A stretch of 64,000 bases of DNA, taken from NCBI RefSeq assembly GCF_014203425.1, contig NZ_JACHJC010000001.1, forward strand, positions 2,294,001 to 2,358,000, in the 5' to 3' direction. This stretch comes from Micromonospora echinospora. GTDB taxonomy: Bacteria; Actinomycetota; Actinomycetes; Mycobacteriales; Micromonosporaceae. The notes under the pieces are model-generated. The model searched no databases. It was not told the origin of the DNA and worked only from the letters and a program-made list of their open reading frames with translations. The position numbers were made by a program, and so were the translations under genes. Positions 44,399-51,660 of the stretch are shown in pieces; the first letter of the stretch is position 1; each line of letters opens with the position of its first letter.

Positions 44399-45808
44399 GT
44401 GGTGCGACCGTGGCGGGTGGCGATCGTCGGTGGCGGGATCACCGGGCTGGCCGCCGCCGTCCGGTTGCGCGACAGCGCTCCCCAGGGCACCGAGATCACC
44501 GTGTACGAGCAGTCCGGCCGCCTCGGCGGCAAGCTGTTCACCGGTGAGCTGGCCGGCGGGCCGGTCGAGTTCGGCGCGGAGTCGTTCCTGATGCGCGACC
44601 CGGCCGGTGGCGAGTCGGCGGCGGTCACGCTGGCCCGGCGGCTCGGCCTGGCCGAGGAGATCGTGCACCCGACCGTCGGGCAGGCGGCCCTGCTCGTCGA
44701 CGGCACGTTGCGCCCGGTGCCGGGCGGCACGCTCGTCGGCGTACCCGGGGATCTGGAGAAGGTGGCGGCGGTGGCGCCGCCGGCCGCGGACGCCGACCGC
44801 GACGCGGGCGGGCCGCTGCTCGCAGAGGGTGAGGACACCTCGGTCGGCGAGCTGGTCCGCAAGCGCCTCGGTGACGCGGTGGTGGACCGGCTGGTCGACC
44901 CGATGCTCGGCGGCGTGTACGCCGGGCGGGCCGACGACCTGTCGCTGGTCACCACGATGCCGGCGCTGGCCCGCGCGGCACGCGCCGAGCACACGCTCGT
45001 CGGCGCCGTCCGCGCCGCGCAGGCCGCCGCGCCGCGCGCGCCCGGCGCACCAGTCTTCGGCACCCTCGCCGGTGGGCTCAGCACGCTGGTCGAGGCGGCG
45101 GCAACGGCGAGCGGGGCGACGATCCGCCGGGGCGCCGCGGTACGCGAGCTGCGCCGCACCCCGGCCGGCTGGCGGCTCACCGTCGGGCCGACCCGCGACG
45201 CCGAGCACGTCGAGGTCGACGCGGTGCTGCTCGCGGTGCCGGCCCGCCCGGCCGCCCGGCTGCTCGCCGCCGCCGCGCCCGAGGCGGCCGACACGGTCGG
45301 CGCGCTCGACTACGCGAGCGTCGCCCTGATCACCCTCGCCCTGCCCGGCCCGGCCCTGCCGGAGCTGTCCGGTTTCCTGGTGCCGGCCGGCGAAGGGCTG
45401 ACGATCAAGGCGTCCACGTTCTTCACCACCAAGTGGGGGCACCTGCGGCGGCCGGACGGGCTGGCGCTGGTGCGCGCCTCGGTGGGCCGGTACGGCGACG
45501 AGACGTCGCTGCAGCTCACCGACGACGACCTGGCCGACACGGTGCACCGGGAGCTGTCGGCGGTGCTCGGCGCGCCGCTGCCGGCCCCGGTGGCCCGGCA
45601 CGTGCAGCGGTGGGGCGGCGCGCTGCCCCAGTACACGCCCGGGCACACCGCCCGGGTGGCGGCGGTCCGGGCGGCGCTGCGCGCCGTCCACCCGACGCTG
45701 GCAGTGGCCGGAGCCGGCTACGACGGCGTCGGCATCCCGGTGTGCGTCCGCTCCGGCGAGACGGCGGCCGAAGAGATCATCAAGGCACTGGAAGGATCGG
45801 CAGCATGA
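44399..45808 (+). CDS. cgoX: Coproporphyrinogen III oxidase / protoporphyrinogen oxidase-type flavoprotein (HemY/CgoX)
   Basis: 469 residues from GTG 44399 with TAGGAGG upstream. The N-terminal dinucleotide fold is [20 protein letters not shown] followed by the acidic strand end [14 protein letters not shown]. Other family marks are [40 protein letters not shown] and the C-terminal FAD loop [19 protein letters not shown]. In Gram-positive bacteria this enzyme oxidises coproporphyrinogen III to coproporphyrin III, which fits the ChdC gene next door. Ferrochelatase (cpfC) is not in the window. Confidence 0.93.
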   Translation: MVRPWRVAIVGGGITGLAAAVRLRDSAPQGTEITVYEQSGRLGGKLFTGELAGGPVEFGAESFLMRDPAGGESAAVTLARRLGLAEEIVHPTVGQAALLVDGTLRPVPGGTLVGVPGDLEKVAAVAPPAADADRDAGGPLLAEGEDTSVGELVRKRLGDAVVDRLVDPMLGGVYAGRADDLSLVTTMPALARAARAEHTLVGAVRAAQAAAPRAPGAPVFGTLAGGLSTLVEAAATASGATIRRGAAVRELRRTPAGWRLTVGPTRDAEHVEVDAVLLAVPARPAARLLAAAAPEAADTVGALDYASVALITLALPGPALPELSGFLVPAGEGLTIKASTFFTTKWGHLRRPDGLALVRASVGRYGDETSLQLTDDDLADTVHRELSAVLGAPLPAPVARHVQRWGGALPQYTPGHTARVAAVRAALRAVHPTLAVAGAGYDGVGIPVCVRSGETAAEEIIKALEGSAA

Positions 45809-46506
45809 CCGAGCAGACCAACGCGGCGCGGCTGCGGGAGCTCAACGAGACCATCCGCTACACCATGTGGTCGGTGTACCGGGCCACCAGCCCGCTGCCG
45901 TCGCTGCGGGAGAACGTCGTCGACGAGGTCGAGTCGCTCTTCACCGAGCTGGCCGGCAAGGACGTCACGATCCGGGGCACGTACGACGTGGCCGGGCTGC
46001 GCGCCGACGCCGACCTGATGATCTGGTGGCACTCGTCGTCCAGCGACGCGCTCCAGGACGCGTACCTGCGGTTCCGCCGCACCACGCTGGGCCGGGCGCT
46101 CACCCCGGTCTGGTCGCAGATGGCGCTGCACCGCCCGGCCGAGTTCAACAAGAGCCACATCCCGGCGTTCCTGAACGACGAACAGCCGCGCGCCTACCTG
46201 TGCGTCTACCCGTTCGTGCGCTCGTACGAGTGGTACCTGCTGCCCGACGCCGAGCGGCGCGAGCTGCTGGCCGAGCACGGCAAGATGGCCCGGGGCTACC
46301 CGGACGTGCGGGCCAACACCGTGGCCTCGTTCGCGCTCGGCGACTACGAGTGGATGCTCGCGTTCGAGGCCGACGAGCTGCACCGGATCGTGGACCTGAT
46401 GCGCGACCTGCGCGCCTCCGGCGCCCGTCGGCACGTGCGGGAGGAGATCCCGTTCTACACGGGCCGCCGCCGCTCGGTAGCCGACATCGTCAACTGCCTG
46501 GTGTGA
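45805..46506 (+). CDS. chdC: Hydrogen-peroxide-dependent heme synthase (coproheme decarboxylase)
   Basis: 233 residues from ATG 45805, overlapping cgoX by 4 bp. A chlorite-dismutase-like protein: [10 protein letters not shown] at the start, [40 protein letters not shown] with the catalytic Tyr region, [20 protein letters not shown] with the proximal His, and [20 protein letters not shown] at the end. It decarboxylates coproheme to heme b, the last step of the coproporphyrin-dependent pathway used by actinobacteria. A compound repeat starts directly at its stop codon. Confidence 0.95.
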   Translation: MTEQTNAARLRELNETIRYTMWSVYRATSPLPSLRENVVDEVESLFTELAGKDVTIRGTYDVAGLRADADLMIWWHSSSSDALQDAYLRFRRTTLGRALTPVWSQMALHRPAEFNKSHIPAFLNDEQPRAYLCVYPFVRSYEWYLLPDAERRELLAEHGKMARGYPDVRANTVASFALGDYEWMLAFEADELHRIVDLMRDLRASGARRHVREEIPFYTGRRRSVADIVNCLV

Positions 46507-46562
46507 AAGGAAGGGCACCTTCTTAACGCCTGCGGTAGAGGAAGGGGCCCCGCTTAACACCC
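46506..46562 (+). repeat. Compound GGGGCCC repeat, copy 5
   Basis: Half-units AAGGAAGGGCACCTTCTTAA (from 46507) and AGGAAGGGGCCCCGCTTAAC (from 46538), joined by CGCCTGCGGTAG. Same orientation as copy 1 and again beginning at the stop codon of the upstream gene. Confidence 0.85.
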
Positions 46563-46602
46563 CAGCGGGTGTCGAGCAGGGCCCCGACCGGGAAGACCGG
46601 CG

Positions 46603-47715
46603 TCAGGCGGTCGTCGTACAGGACAGGGTGCTGGGAACCGGGTTTGTCGCGCCGGCCGAGCCGGTGAAGCCGAACGAGGTGCTCGCACCGGCCGCGAGCG
46701 TGCCGTTGTAGGCGGCGTTGCGTGCCGTGACGAGCGTTCCGCTGCTGGTCACCGTGGCGTTCCACGCCGAGGTGACCTGCTGGCCGTTCTGGTAGTTCCA
46801 GCTCACCGACCAGCCGCGGATCGGTGAACCGCCGTTCGTCACCTTCACCTCGGCCTGGAAGCCGCCGCCCCACGAACCGGTGATCGCGTACGTCGCGGTG
46901 CAGCCACCGGCCGGGTTCGGCGTGGTCGGGGGCGGGCTGGTCGGCGGCGTGCTCGTCGGCGGGGTGCTGGTGGGCGGCGTGCTGGTGGGCGGCGTGCTGG
47001 TCGGCGGGGTGGTCGGGCCGGATCCGCCGAAGTCCACGTCACTGCACAGGTAGTAGGACTGGTCCAGGTGGCTGGCCTGCCAGATGGTGTAGACGATGTG
47101 CCGGCCGGTGCGGCCCGGCGCGTTCGCCGGGATCTGGATGGACACGCCGTCCACCTCACGCGTCCACTGGCTCGCCGGGGTGTTGCCGATCTGGCCGACC
47201 AGTTCCAGGTCGCTCCAGCGCAGCGGCGAGGTGAGAGCGTTGAAACCCTGCTTGGTCGCGTACACCCGGATGTAGTCGGCGCCGTGGCTGGCCTGGTCGA
47301 AGAACTTGACCCGGAAGTTGTTGGTGACCGGCACGGTCTTCCAGGCGCCGACGGTGTCGAGCGCGTTGTAGCGGCCGCTCTGGGTGCGGCCGCCGCTGCA
47401 CAGCTGCCCGTCCGGGATGGCGCCCTGGTGGTTGCCGGCCACGCCCTCGCGGAACAGGCCGTTCCAGTTCCACATGGCGTTCGGGTCGGCCTGCCACGCC
47501 TGCCAGCACATCGGGTCCTGGGTGGCCATGGCCGGGTTCTGGAAGTCACCGCCCCAGCGCTGCCAGCAGCTGTAGGCGCGCGAGGCCGGGTCGACAACCG
47601 ACCCGTGCGCCGAGGCCGGGCCGGAGAACGCGGTGGTGAGCAGCGCCGCGACGACCGCGCAGACGGCGAGGATCGCCGCCGCGAGCGGTAACGGGCGGCG
47701 GTACGGAGTGGACAT
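46603..47715 (-). CDS. Secreted AA10 lytic polysaccharide monooxygenase with CBM2
   Basis: 370 residues from ATG 47715 with GGAGG upstream. The signal peptide ends ...GPASA, leaving His37 as the N-terminal residue (HGSVVDPASRAYSCW), the first ligand of the copper histidine brace; the second His is probably in FFDQASHGADYIRVY. The AA10 domain runs to about residue 228, followed by a (T/S)PPTSTPPTS linker (about 230-265) and a family 2 carbohydrate-binding module (about 270-370; TYAITGSWGGGFQAEVKVTN, WSVSWNYQNGQQVTSAWNAT). It oxidatively cleaves crystalline cellulose or chitin; the CBM2 suits either. Monocistronic. Confidence 0.93.
   Translation of the reverse strand: MSTPYRRPLPLAAAILAVCAVVAALLTTAFSGPASAHGSVVDPASRAYSCWQRWGGDFQNPAMATQDPMCWQAWQADPNAMWNWNGLFREGVAGNHQGAIPDGQLCSGGRTQSGRYNALDTVGAWKTVPVTNNFRVKFFDQASHGADYIRVYATKQGFNALTSPLRWSDLELVGQIGNTPASQWTREVDGVSIQIPANAPGRTGRHIVYTIWQASHLDQSYYLCSDVDFGGSGPTTPPTSTPPTSTPPTSTPPTSTPPTSPPPTTPNPAGGCTATYAITGSWGGGFQAEVKVTNGGSPIRGWSVSWNYQNGQQVTSAWNATVTSSGTLVTARNAAYNGTLAAGASTSFGFTGSAGATNPVPSTLSCTTTA
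46930..47015 (-). repeat. 15-bp tandem repeat coding the LPMO linker
   Basis: Five to six imperfect copies of a 15-bp unit coding PPTST, joining catalytic and binding domains. Confidence 0.75.
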
Positions 47716-47796
47716 GGAAAGCCTCCGGGATGGGTGTCGGTGCACGACGCCCGGACTGTCGGGAGTTGCCCTCTCCCGCGTGGCGGCTCCGCCCGC

Positions 47797-47825
47797 ACGT
47801 TGCCACAAAGAGTGACAAACGTCAA
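47797..47825 (-). promoter_or_regulatory. LPMO gene promoter
   Basis: On the - strand TTGACG (47825 to 47820) and CAACGT (47802 to 47797) are separated by exactly 17 bp, about 80 bp before the start. The -35 box overlaps the stop codon region of the upstream GNAT gene. No cellulose-type inverted repeat operator of the TGGGAGCGCTCCCA kind was found. Confidence 0.6.
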
Positions 47826-48265
47826 TGAGTTGGGTCGCGGCGCATCGGCGTGTGCGGGATGCCGTCCTCGACGTAACCGGGGCCGCTGACCGCGAAACCG
47901 AGGCCCGCGTAGAAGCCGACGAGATGGGTCTGCGCGTCGAGCACGCACGGCCGGTCACCCACCACGGCCAGGGCCTCGGTCATCAGCGCGCCGGCCAGGC
48001 CCGCGCCGCGGGCCGCCGGCGCCACCACCACCCGTCCGATCCGTGCCACGCCGTCGGGGTCGGCCAGGATCCGCAGGTACGCCACGACGGCGCCGTCGCT
48101 GCTCAGCCACAGGTGGCGGGTGCCGGGCTCGACGTCCCGGCCGTCCAGTTCCGGGTACGGGCAGGACTGCTCGACCACGAACACGTCGATGCGCAGCCGG
48201 AGCAGGTCGTGGAAGGTGCGGGCGTCCAGGTCGGCGAAGCCGGCCAGGTGGGACTCGACGGGCAT
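47822..48265 (-). CDS. GNAT acetyltransferase (ElaA-like)
   Basis: 147 residues from ATG 48265. An ElaA-type N-terminus (FHDLLRLRIDVFVVEQSCPYPELDGRD) is followed by the acetyl-CoA loop IGRVVVAPAARGAGLAGALM (RGAGLAGAL replaces the usual Q/RxxGxG/A) and a C-terminal segment with LDAQTHLVGFYAGLGFAVSG. The substrate is unknown. It is upstream of the LPMO gene on the same strand, but that gene has its own promoter. Confidence 0.85.
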   Translation of the reverse strand: MPVESHLAGFADLDARTFHDLLRLRIDVFVVEQSCPYPELDGRDVEPGTRHLWLSSDGAVVAYLRILADPDGVARIGRVVVAPAARGAGLAGALMTEALAVVGDRPCVLDAQTHLVGFYAGLGFAVSGPGYVEDGIPHTPMRRDPTH

Positions 48266-48332
48266 CGGCCCAGGTTAGGCCGCGCCCAGCGGTCCGGCCG
48301 GGCCGGGTGCGGGACGGCCGGGGGCGCGTGCG

Positions 48333-48593
48333 TCAGGCGGGGCGGGCGCCGACCGCGTCGCGTACCTCGGCGCCCTGCTCACCCTCGACGGCGCGGGCGC
48401 AGTGGGCGCAGCAGAAGAAGCGGCCGGAGACCTCGACGCCGTGCCCGACGATCTTGATCTGGCAGTGCTCGCAGATGGGCGCCATCTTGTGCACCGCGCA
48501 CTCGAAGCAGTCGAACGTGTGCCGCGACCCGTCGACGGTGCGCACCTCGAACGCCATCCAGTAGTCGTTACCGCAAACCTCGCAGGTTGCCAT
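48333..48593 (-). CDS. Small Cys-rich (four CxxC) putative zinc-binding protein
   Basis: 86 residues from ATG 48593 with GGGGGG upstream; an earlier in-frame start is less likely. It has four CxxC pairs: CEVC near residue 4, CFEC near 29, CEHC near 41 and CAHC near 60, plus conserved His. This suggests two zinc sites. Similar actinobacterial proteins are sometimes labelled metallothionein; I see a zinc-ribbon pattern rather than a loose metal sponge. The function is unknown. It is divergent from the CBM48 gene. Confidence 0.7.
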   Translation of the reverse strand: MATCEVCGNDYWMAFEVRTVDGSRHTFDCFECAVHKMAPICEHCQIKIVGHGVEVSGRFFCCAHCARAVEGEQGAEVRDAVGARPA

Positions 48594-48748
48594 GCGAAAC
48601 CCCCCGAAAACGGACCTGTCATCCGAGAGTCGCGCAGACGACACCATCGGGCAACCGGAACGGGCGAACCTGATCCGGCCCTACGGCGAGTCGCTCCCGG
48701 CGTGTCGCGCGTTGACTGCTGTGACCGCCGAAAATCCCCGGAGGATTC

Positions 48749-49024
48749 GTGATCAAGCGCAACAAGCTCTTCGGCAACCAGACCCGGGTGACGTTCTCGC
48801 TGCCCCGGGACACCCCGGCCGGCACCGTGAGCGTGGTCGGCTGCTTCAACGGGTGGGAGCCCGGCCGGCACGAGCTGGTGCCGCGCCGCGACGGCACCCG
48901 TACCGTGACGGTCCGGTTGAAGCCGGGGGAGTACCGCTTCCGTTACCTGGCCACCGGCGGCGTGTGGCTGGACGACGAGGCCGCCGACCGGGTGGACGAG
49001 GCCGGCGGCCTGCTGCGGCTGTGA
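48749..49024 (+). CDS. Stand-alone CBM48/AMPK-type glycogen-binding domain protein
   Basis: 91 residues from GTG 48749 with GGAGG upstream. Essentially one early-set Ig-like domain: VTFSLPRDTPAGTVSVVGCF, FNGWEPGRHELVPRRDG, TVTVRLKPGEYRFRYLATGG and VWLDDEAADRVDEAGGLL. It matches the isoamylase N-terminal / AMPK glycogen-binding family, where NGW and the YRFRYL strand contact glucans. No catalytic domain is attached. It could bind glycogen or regulate another protein. The convergent msrB gene ends 8 bp downstream. Confidence 0.82.
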   Translation: MIKRNKLFGNQTRVTFSLPRDTPAGTVSVVGCFNGWEPGRHELVPRRDGTRTVTVRLKPGEYRFRYLATGGVWLDDEAADRVDEAGGLLRL

Positions 49025-49032
49025 CGCCGCCG

Positions 49033-49443
49033 TCAGCCGGCGCTGGGCTCCAGCCGCACCGAGATCGAGTTGACGCAGTGCCGGGTGTCCTTCGGAGTGA
49101 AACCCTCACCCTCGAAGACATGCCCGAGGTGGCTGTCGCAGCGCGCGCAGCGGATCTCGATGCGGCGCATCCCGAGCGTGTTGTCCGGGATCTCCTTGAC
49201 CGCGCCCGGGATGGCGTCGTCGAAGCTCGGCCACCCGCAGTGCGAGTCGAACTTGTCATCGCTGCGGAACAGTTCCAGCCCGCAGGCCCGGCAGTGGTAG
49301 ACGCCGGGGGTCTTGGTGTCGACGTACTCACCGGTCCAGGGCGCCTCGGTGCCGGCCTCGCGGAGCACCCGGAACTCCTCGGGGCTCAGCCGCACGCGCC
49401 ATTCGTCCTCGGTACGGGGCAGTTCGCTGTCGGAAAGACTCAC
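49033..49443 (-). CDS. msrB: Peptide methionine (R)-S-oxide reductase
   Basis: 136 residues from GTG 49443. TACCGT on the - strand (49455 to 49450) lies 6 nt before this start, fitting a leaderless mRNA. Zinc ligands are CRACG and CARCDSHLGHVF. The substrate pocket motif SHCGWPSFDDAI and the catalytic Cys in DTRHCVNSISV are present. It reduces methionine-R-sulfoxide with thioredoxin. It is divergent from the LigD-type polymerase gene with only 47 bp between starts. Confidence 0.95.
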   Translation of the reverse strand: MSLSDSELPRTEDEWRVRLSPEEFRVLREAGTEAPWTGEYVDTKTPGVYHCRACGLELFRSDDKFDSHCGWPSFDDAIPGAVKEIPDNTLGMRRIEIRCARCDSHLGHVFEGEGFTPKDTRHCVNSISVRLEPSAG

Positions 49444-49449
49444 CCCTTC

Positions 49450-49484
49450 ACGGTACGTCGGCTGTCGGTGGCATCGCATATGGT
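49450..49484. promoter_or_regulatory. Back-to-back leaderless promoters of msrB and the LigD-type gene
   Basis: TACCGT on - (49455 to 49450), 6 nt before msrB, and TATGGT on + (49479-49484), 6 nt before ATG 49491. The two -10 boxes are 23 bp apart, so the -35 regions overlap and the promoters may compete. Confidence 0.5.
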
Positions 49485-49490
49485 CGCGTG

Positions 49491-50516
49491 ATGGCGGGCA
49501 AGGGCACGGTCGAGGAGATCGAGGTAGCCGGGCACACGGTGCGGCTGAGCAGCCCCGACCGGGTGATCTTCCCTCAGCAGGGCTTCACCAAGGCGGACGT
49601 CTTCCGCTACTACCTGGCCGTCGGCGAGGGGATCATGCGCGCCCTGCGGGATCGGCCGACCACGCTCCAGCGCTTCCCCGACGGCATCGAGGGGGAAATG
49701 TTCTTCCAGAAGCGGGTGCCGCAGCGGGGCGTACCCCCGTGGGTGCGCACCGCGCAGATCGCCTTCCCCAGCGGCCGCAAGGCCGACGAGCTGTGCCCGG
49801 CCGACCTGGCGCACGTGGCCTGGGCGGCGCAGATGGGCACCGTGGTGTTCCACCCGTGGCCGGTGCGCGCCGCCGACACCGACCGCCCCGACGAGCTGCG
49901 CGTCGACCTCGACCCGCAGCCGGGCACCGACTTCGCCGACGCGGTGACCGCCGCCGGTGAGCTGCGCGGTCTGCTCGACGAGCTGGGCGTGCCCGGCTGG
50001 CCGAAGACCTCCGGCGGCCGGGGCGTGCACGTCTACCTGCGCATCCAGCCGCGCTGGACGTTCGTGGAGGTACGCCGCGCCACCATCGCGCTGGCCCGCG
50101 AGCTGGAACGGCGCCGCCCCGGGCTGGTCACCACCGCCTGGTGGAAGGAGGAACGGGGCGAACGGGTCTTCGTCGACTTCAACCAGACGGCGCGGGACCG
50201 CACCATCGCCTGCGCGTACTCGCTGCGCGCCAACGCGCGCGCCACCGTCTCCACCCCGGTCGACTGGGACGAACTACCCCAGGTAGACCCGGACGACTTC
50301 CACCTGGGCACGGTGCCGGCCCGGTTCGCCGAGCGCGGCGACCCGCACGCCGGCATCGACGACGCCCCGTGGGACATCACGCCGCTGCTGGAGTGGGCCG
50401 AGCGGGACGCCGCCGACGGGCTGGGCGACATGCCGTACCCGCCGGAGTACCCGAAGATGCCCGGCGAGCCGAAGCGGGTCCAGCCGTCCAAGGACCGCGA
50501 CCGCCCTCGCCCCTGA
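49491..50516 (+). CDS. LigD-type primase-polymerase domain protein (stand-alone)
   Basis: 341 residues from ATG 49491 (GTG 49488 possible). It matches the archaeo-eukaryotic primase-like polymerase domain of LigD: SPDRVIFPQQGFTKADVFRY at the start, FFQKRVPQRGVPPWVRT, the catalytic pair in LRVDLDPQPGTDF, KTSGGRGVHVYLRIQPRW, and VFVDFNQTARDRTIACAYSL with the third acidic residue. There is no ligase or nuclease domain, and no Ku gene is near. Such proteins act in non-homologous end joining or gap filling in actinobacteria. The C-terminus ends in a basic Pro-rich tail. Confidence 0.88.
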   Translation: MAGKGTVEEIEVAGHTVRLSSPDRVIFPQQGFTKADVFRYYLAVGEGIMRALRDRPTTLQRFPDGIEGEMFFQKRVPQRGVPPWVRTAQIAFPSGRKADELCPADLAHVAWAAQMGTVVFHPWPVRAADTDRPDELRVDLDPQPGTDFADAVTAAGELRGLLDELGVPGWPKTSGGRGVHVYLRIQPRWTFVEVRRATIALARELERRRPGLVTTAWWKEERGERVFVDFNQTARDRTIACAYSLRANARATVSTPVDWDELPQVDPDDFHLGTVPARFAERGDPHAGIDDAPWDITPLLEWAERDAADGLGDMPYPPEYPKMPGEPKRVQPSKDRDRPRP

Positions 50517-50534
50517 CGCTCGGGTGGCCACTGC

Positions 50535-51381
50535 TCAGGCGGGGGCGGTGAGCATGCTCCGGACCGAAGCGACGATGTGCCGGGGGCGGCGGTAGAGGTC
50601 GGTGGCCGTGTAGACCCGCACGCGCCAGCCGTGCTCGGCCAGCCAGTTGAGCCGGGATCGATCGTGGTGCAGCCGGCCGGGGGCGAGGTGGGACCGGCCG
50701 TCGTACTCGACGCCGATGCGCCGGTCGCGATAGCCCAGGTCGAGGCGATAGATCAGGTTTCCGTCCTCGTCGGGAACCCACAGCTGCGGTTCCGGCGGAG
50801 GTAGCCCGCCGTCGATCAGCAACAGGCGCAACTGGCTCTCCTGCCGGCACTCCGAGCGCGGGTCGGGGCGAGCGCGACGAGTTGCCCCGCCTGTCGTACT
50901 CCCCGCGGCCGGCGTGCCACGCCACCTCGGTGAGCAGGTCCTCGCGGCGGCAGGCGCCGGCGCGGAGGCAGAGGTCCAGCACCGGCAGCGCGTCGGCCCG
51001 TCGGATCACCCGGGCCAGGTCCACGGCGCAGCGGGCGGCCGGCGCGCAGGGGATGCCGGCGATCTCCACCGCGTCCGGCACCGGCAGTACCGTCTGATGC
51101 GTCGCCACGCCCTGGATCCGCCGTGCGCTCACGCCGGGCGGCACGATCACGTGCACCAGGTCGTCGGTCACCGCCCCGAACCGGTGCAGTCGCGCACCGG
51201 TGTGGAACCCCGCGACGGTTCCCGGCGGCAACCGCCGGAACAGGGCGCGCAACCGGTCCGTCTCGTCGTCGGCGTACCCGTAGACACCACGGGACAGCCG
51301 CCCCAGCCGCCCCGCCTCCACCTGGTGCCGGACCGCCCCACGACTCACCCCACCCGCCAGCAACTCCCCGTACCGCCACAC
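50535..51381 (-). pseudogene. Frame-broken AbiEi_4/DUF559-type protein
   Basis: An N-terminal frame from GTG 51381 (about 160 residues) has a winged-helix AbiEi_4-like start (ELLAGGVSRGAVRHQVEAGR, LGRLSRGVYGYA). The C-terminal frame (50535-50831) holds a DUF559 Vsr-like nuclease end (YRLDLGYRDRRIGVEYDGRS). Joining them needs two -1 shifts: one in the C4 run at 50901-50904 and one in the G4 run at 50865-50868 (+ strand runs). Between them the third frame reads GVRQAGQLVALA, the expected bridge. With one base restored in each run the product would be about 282 residues. It is either a decaying gene or two homopolymer sequencing errors. Intact members are frequent in actinobacteria and usually of unknown role. 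Confidence 0.8.
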
Positions 51382-51660
51382 CCTCTAACCCTCCCGCCCC
51401 CAACCCTCAAAATCCGCCCCTGTGGACAGCCGCGCACCCACCCCGTCGATCTTGGAGTTGTGGTCGTTCCCAGAAGCCGCATAGACGTCATTCGAGGCGC
51501 CACAACTCCAAGATCGACGGGGTGGGGCGGGGAGGGCGGCGGCGGGGGTGGAGGAAGGGCGGAGGGGGACCGATAACGATCATGTAACGGGCGCGAACCT
51601 TTTCCGGGGTGTGACTGCTCTTCTCGGCATCGGCCCGCCGGGGCCAGGAGAGGACGTCGG
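51382..51660. promoter_or_regulatory. Upstream region of the ABC exporter operon
   Basis: 279 bp dominated by the long-stem inverted repeat at 51439-51524. After it comes a less GC-rich stretch with GATAACGATCATGTAACG (51571-51588), a plausible promoter zone, and GAGAGGA before ATG 51661. No gene was seen. Confidence 0.45.
51439..51524. repeat. Long-stem inverted repeat, element C
   Basis: A perfect 25-bp inverted repeat (51439-51463 and 51500-51524; left arm begins CACCCCGTCGATCTTGGAG) around a 36-nt loop. The longest of the three such elements in the window. Confidence 0.87.

Noticed and set aside
476..46562. GGGGCCC repeats as CRISPR or attachment sites
   Set aside because: Copies are dispersed, paired without unique spacers, in both orientations, and no cas or integrase gene is nearby.
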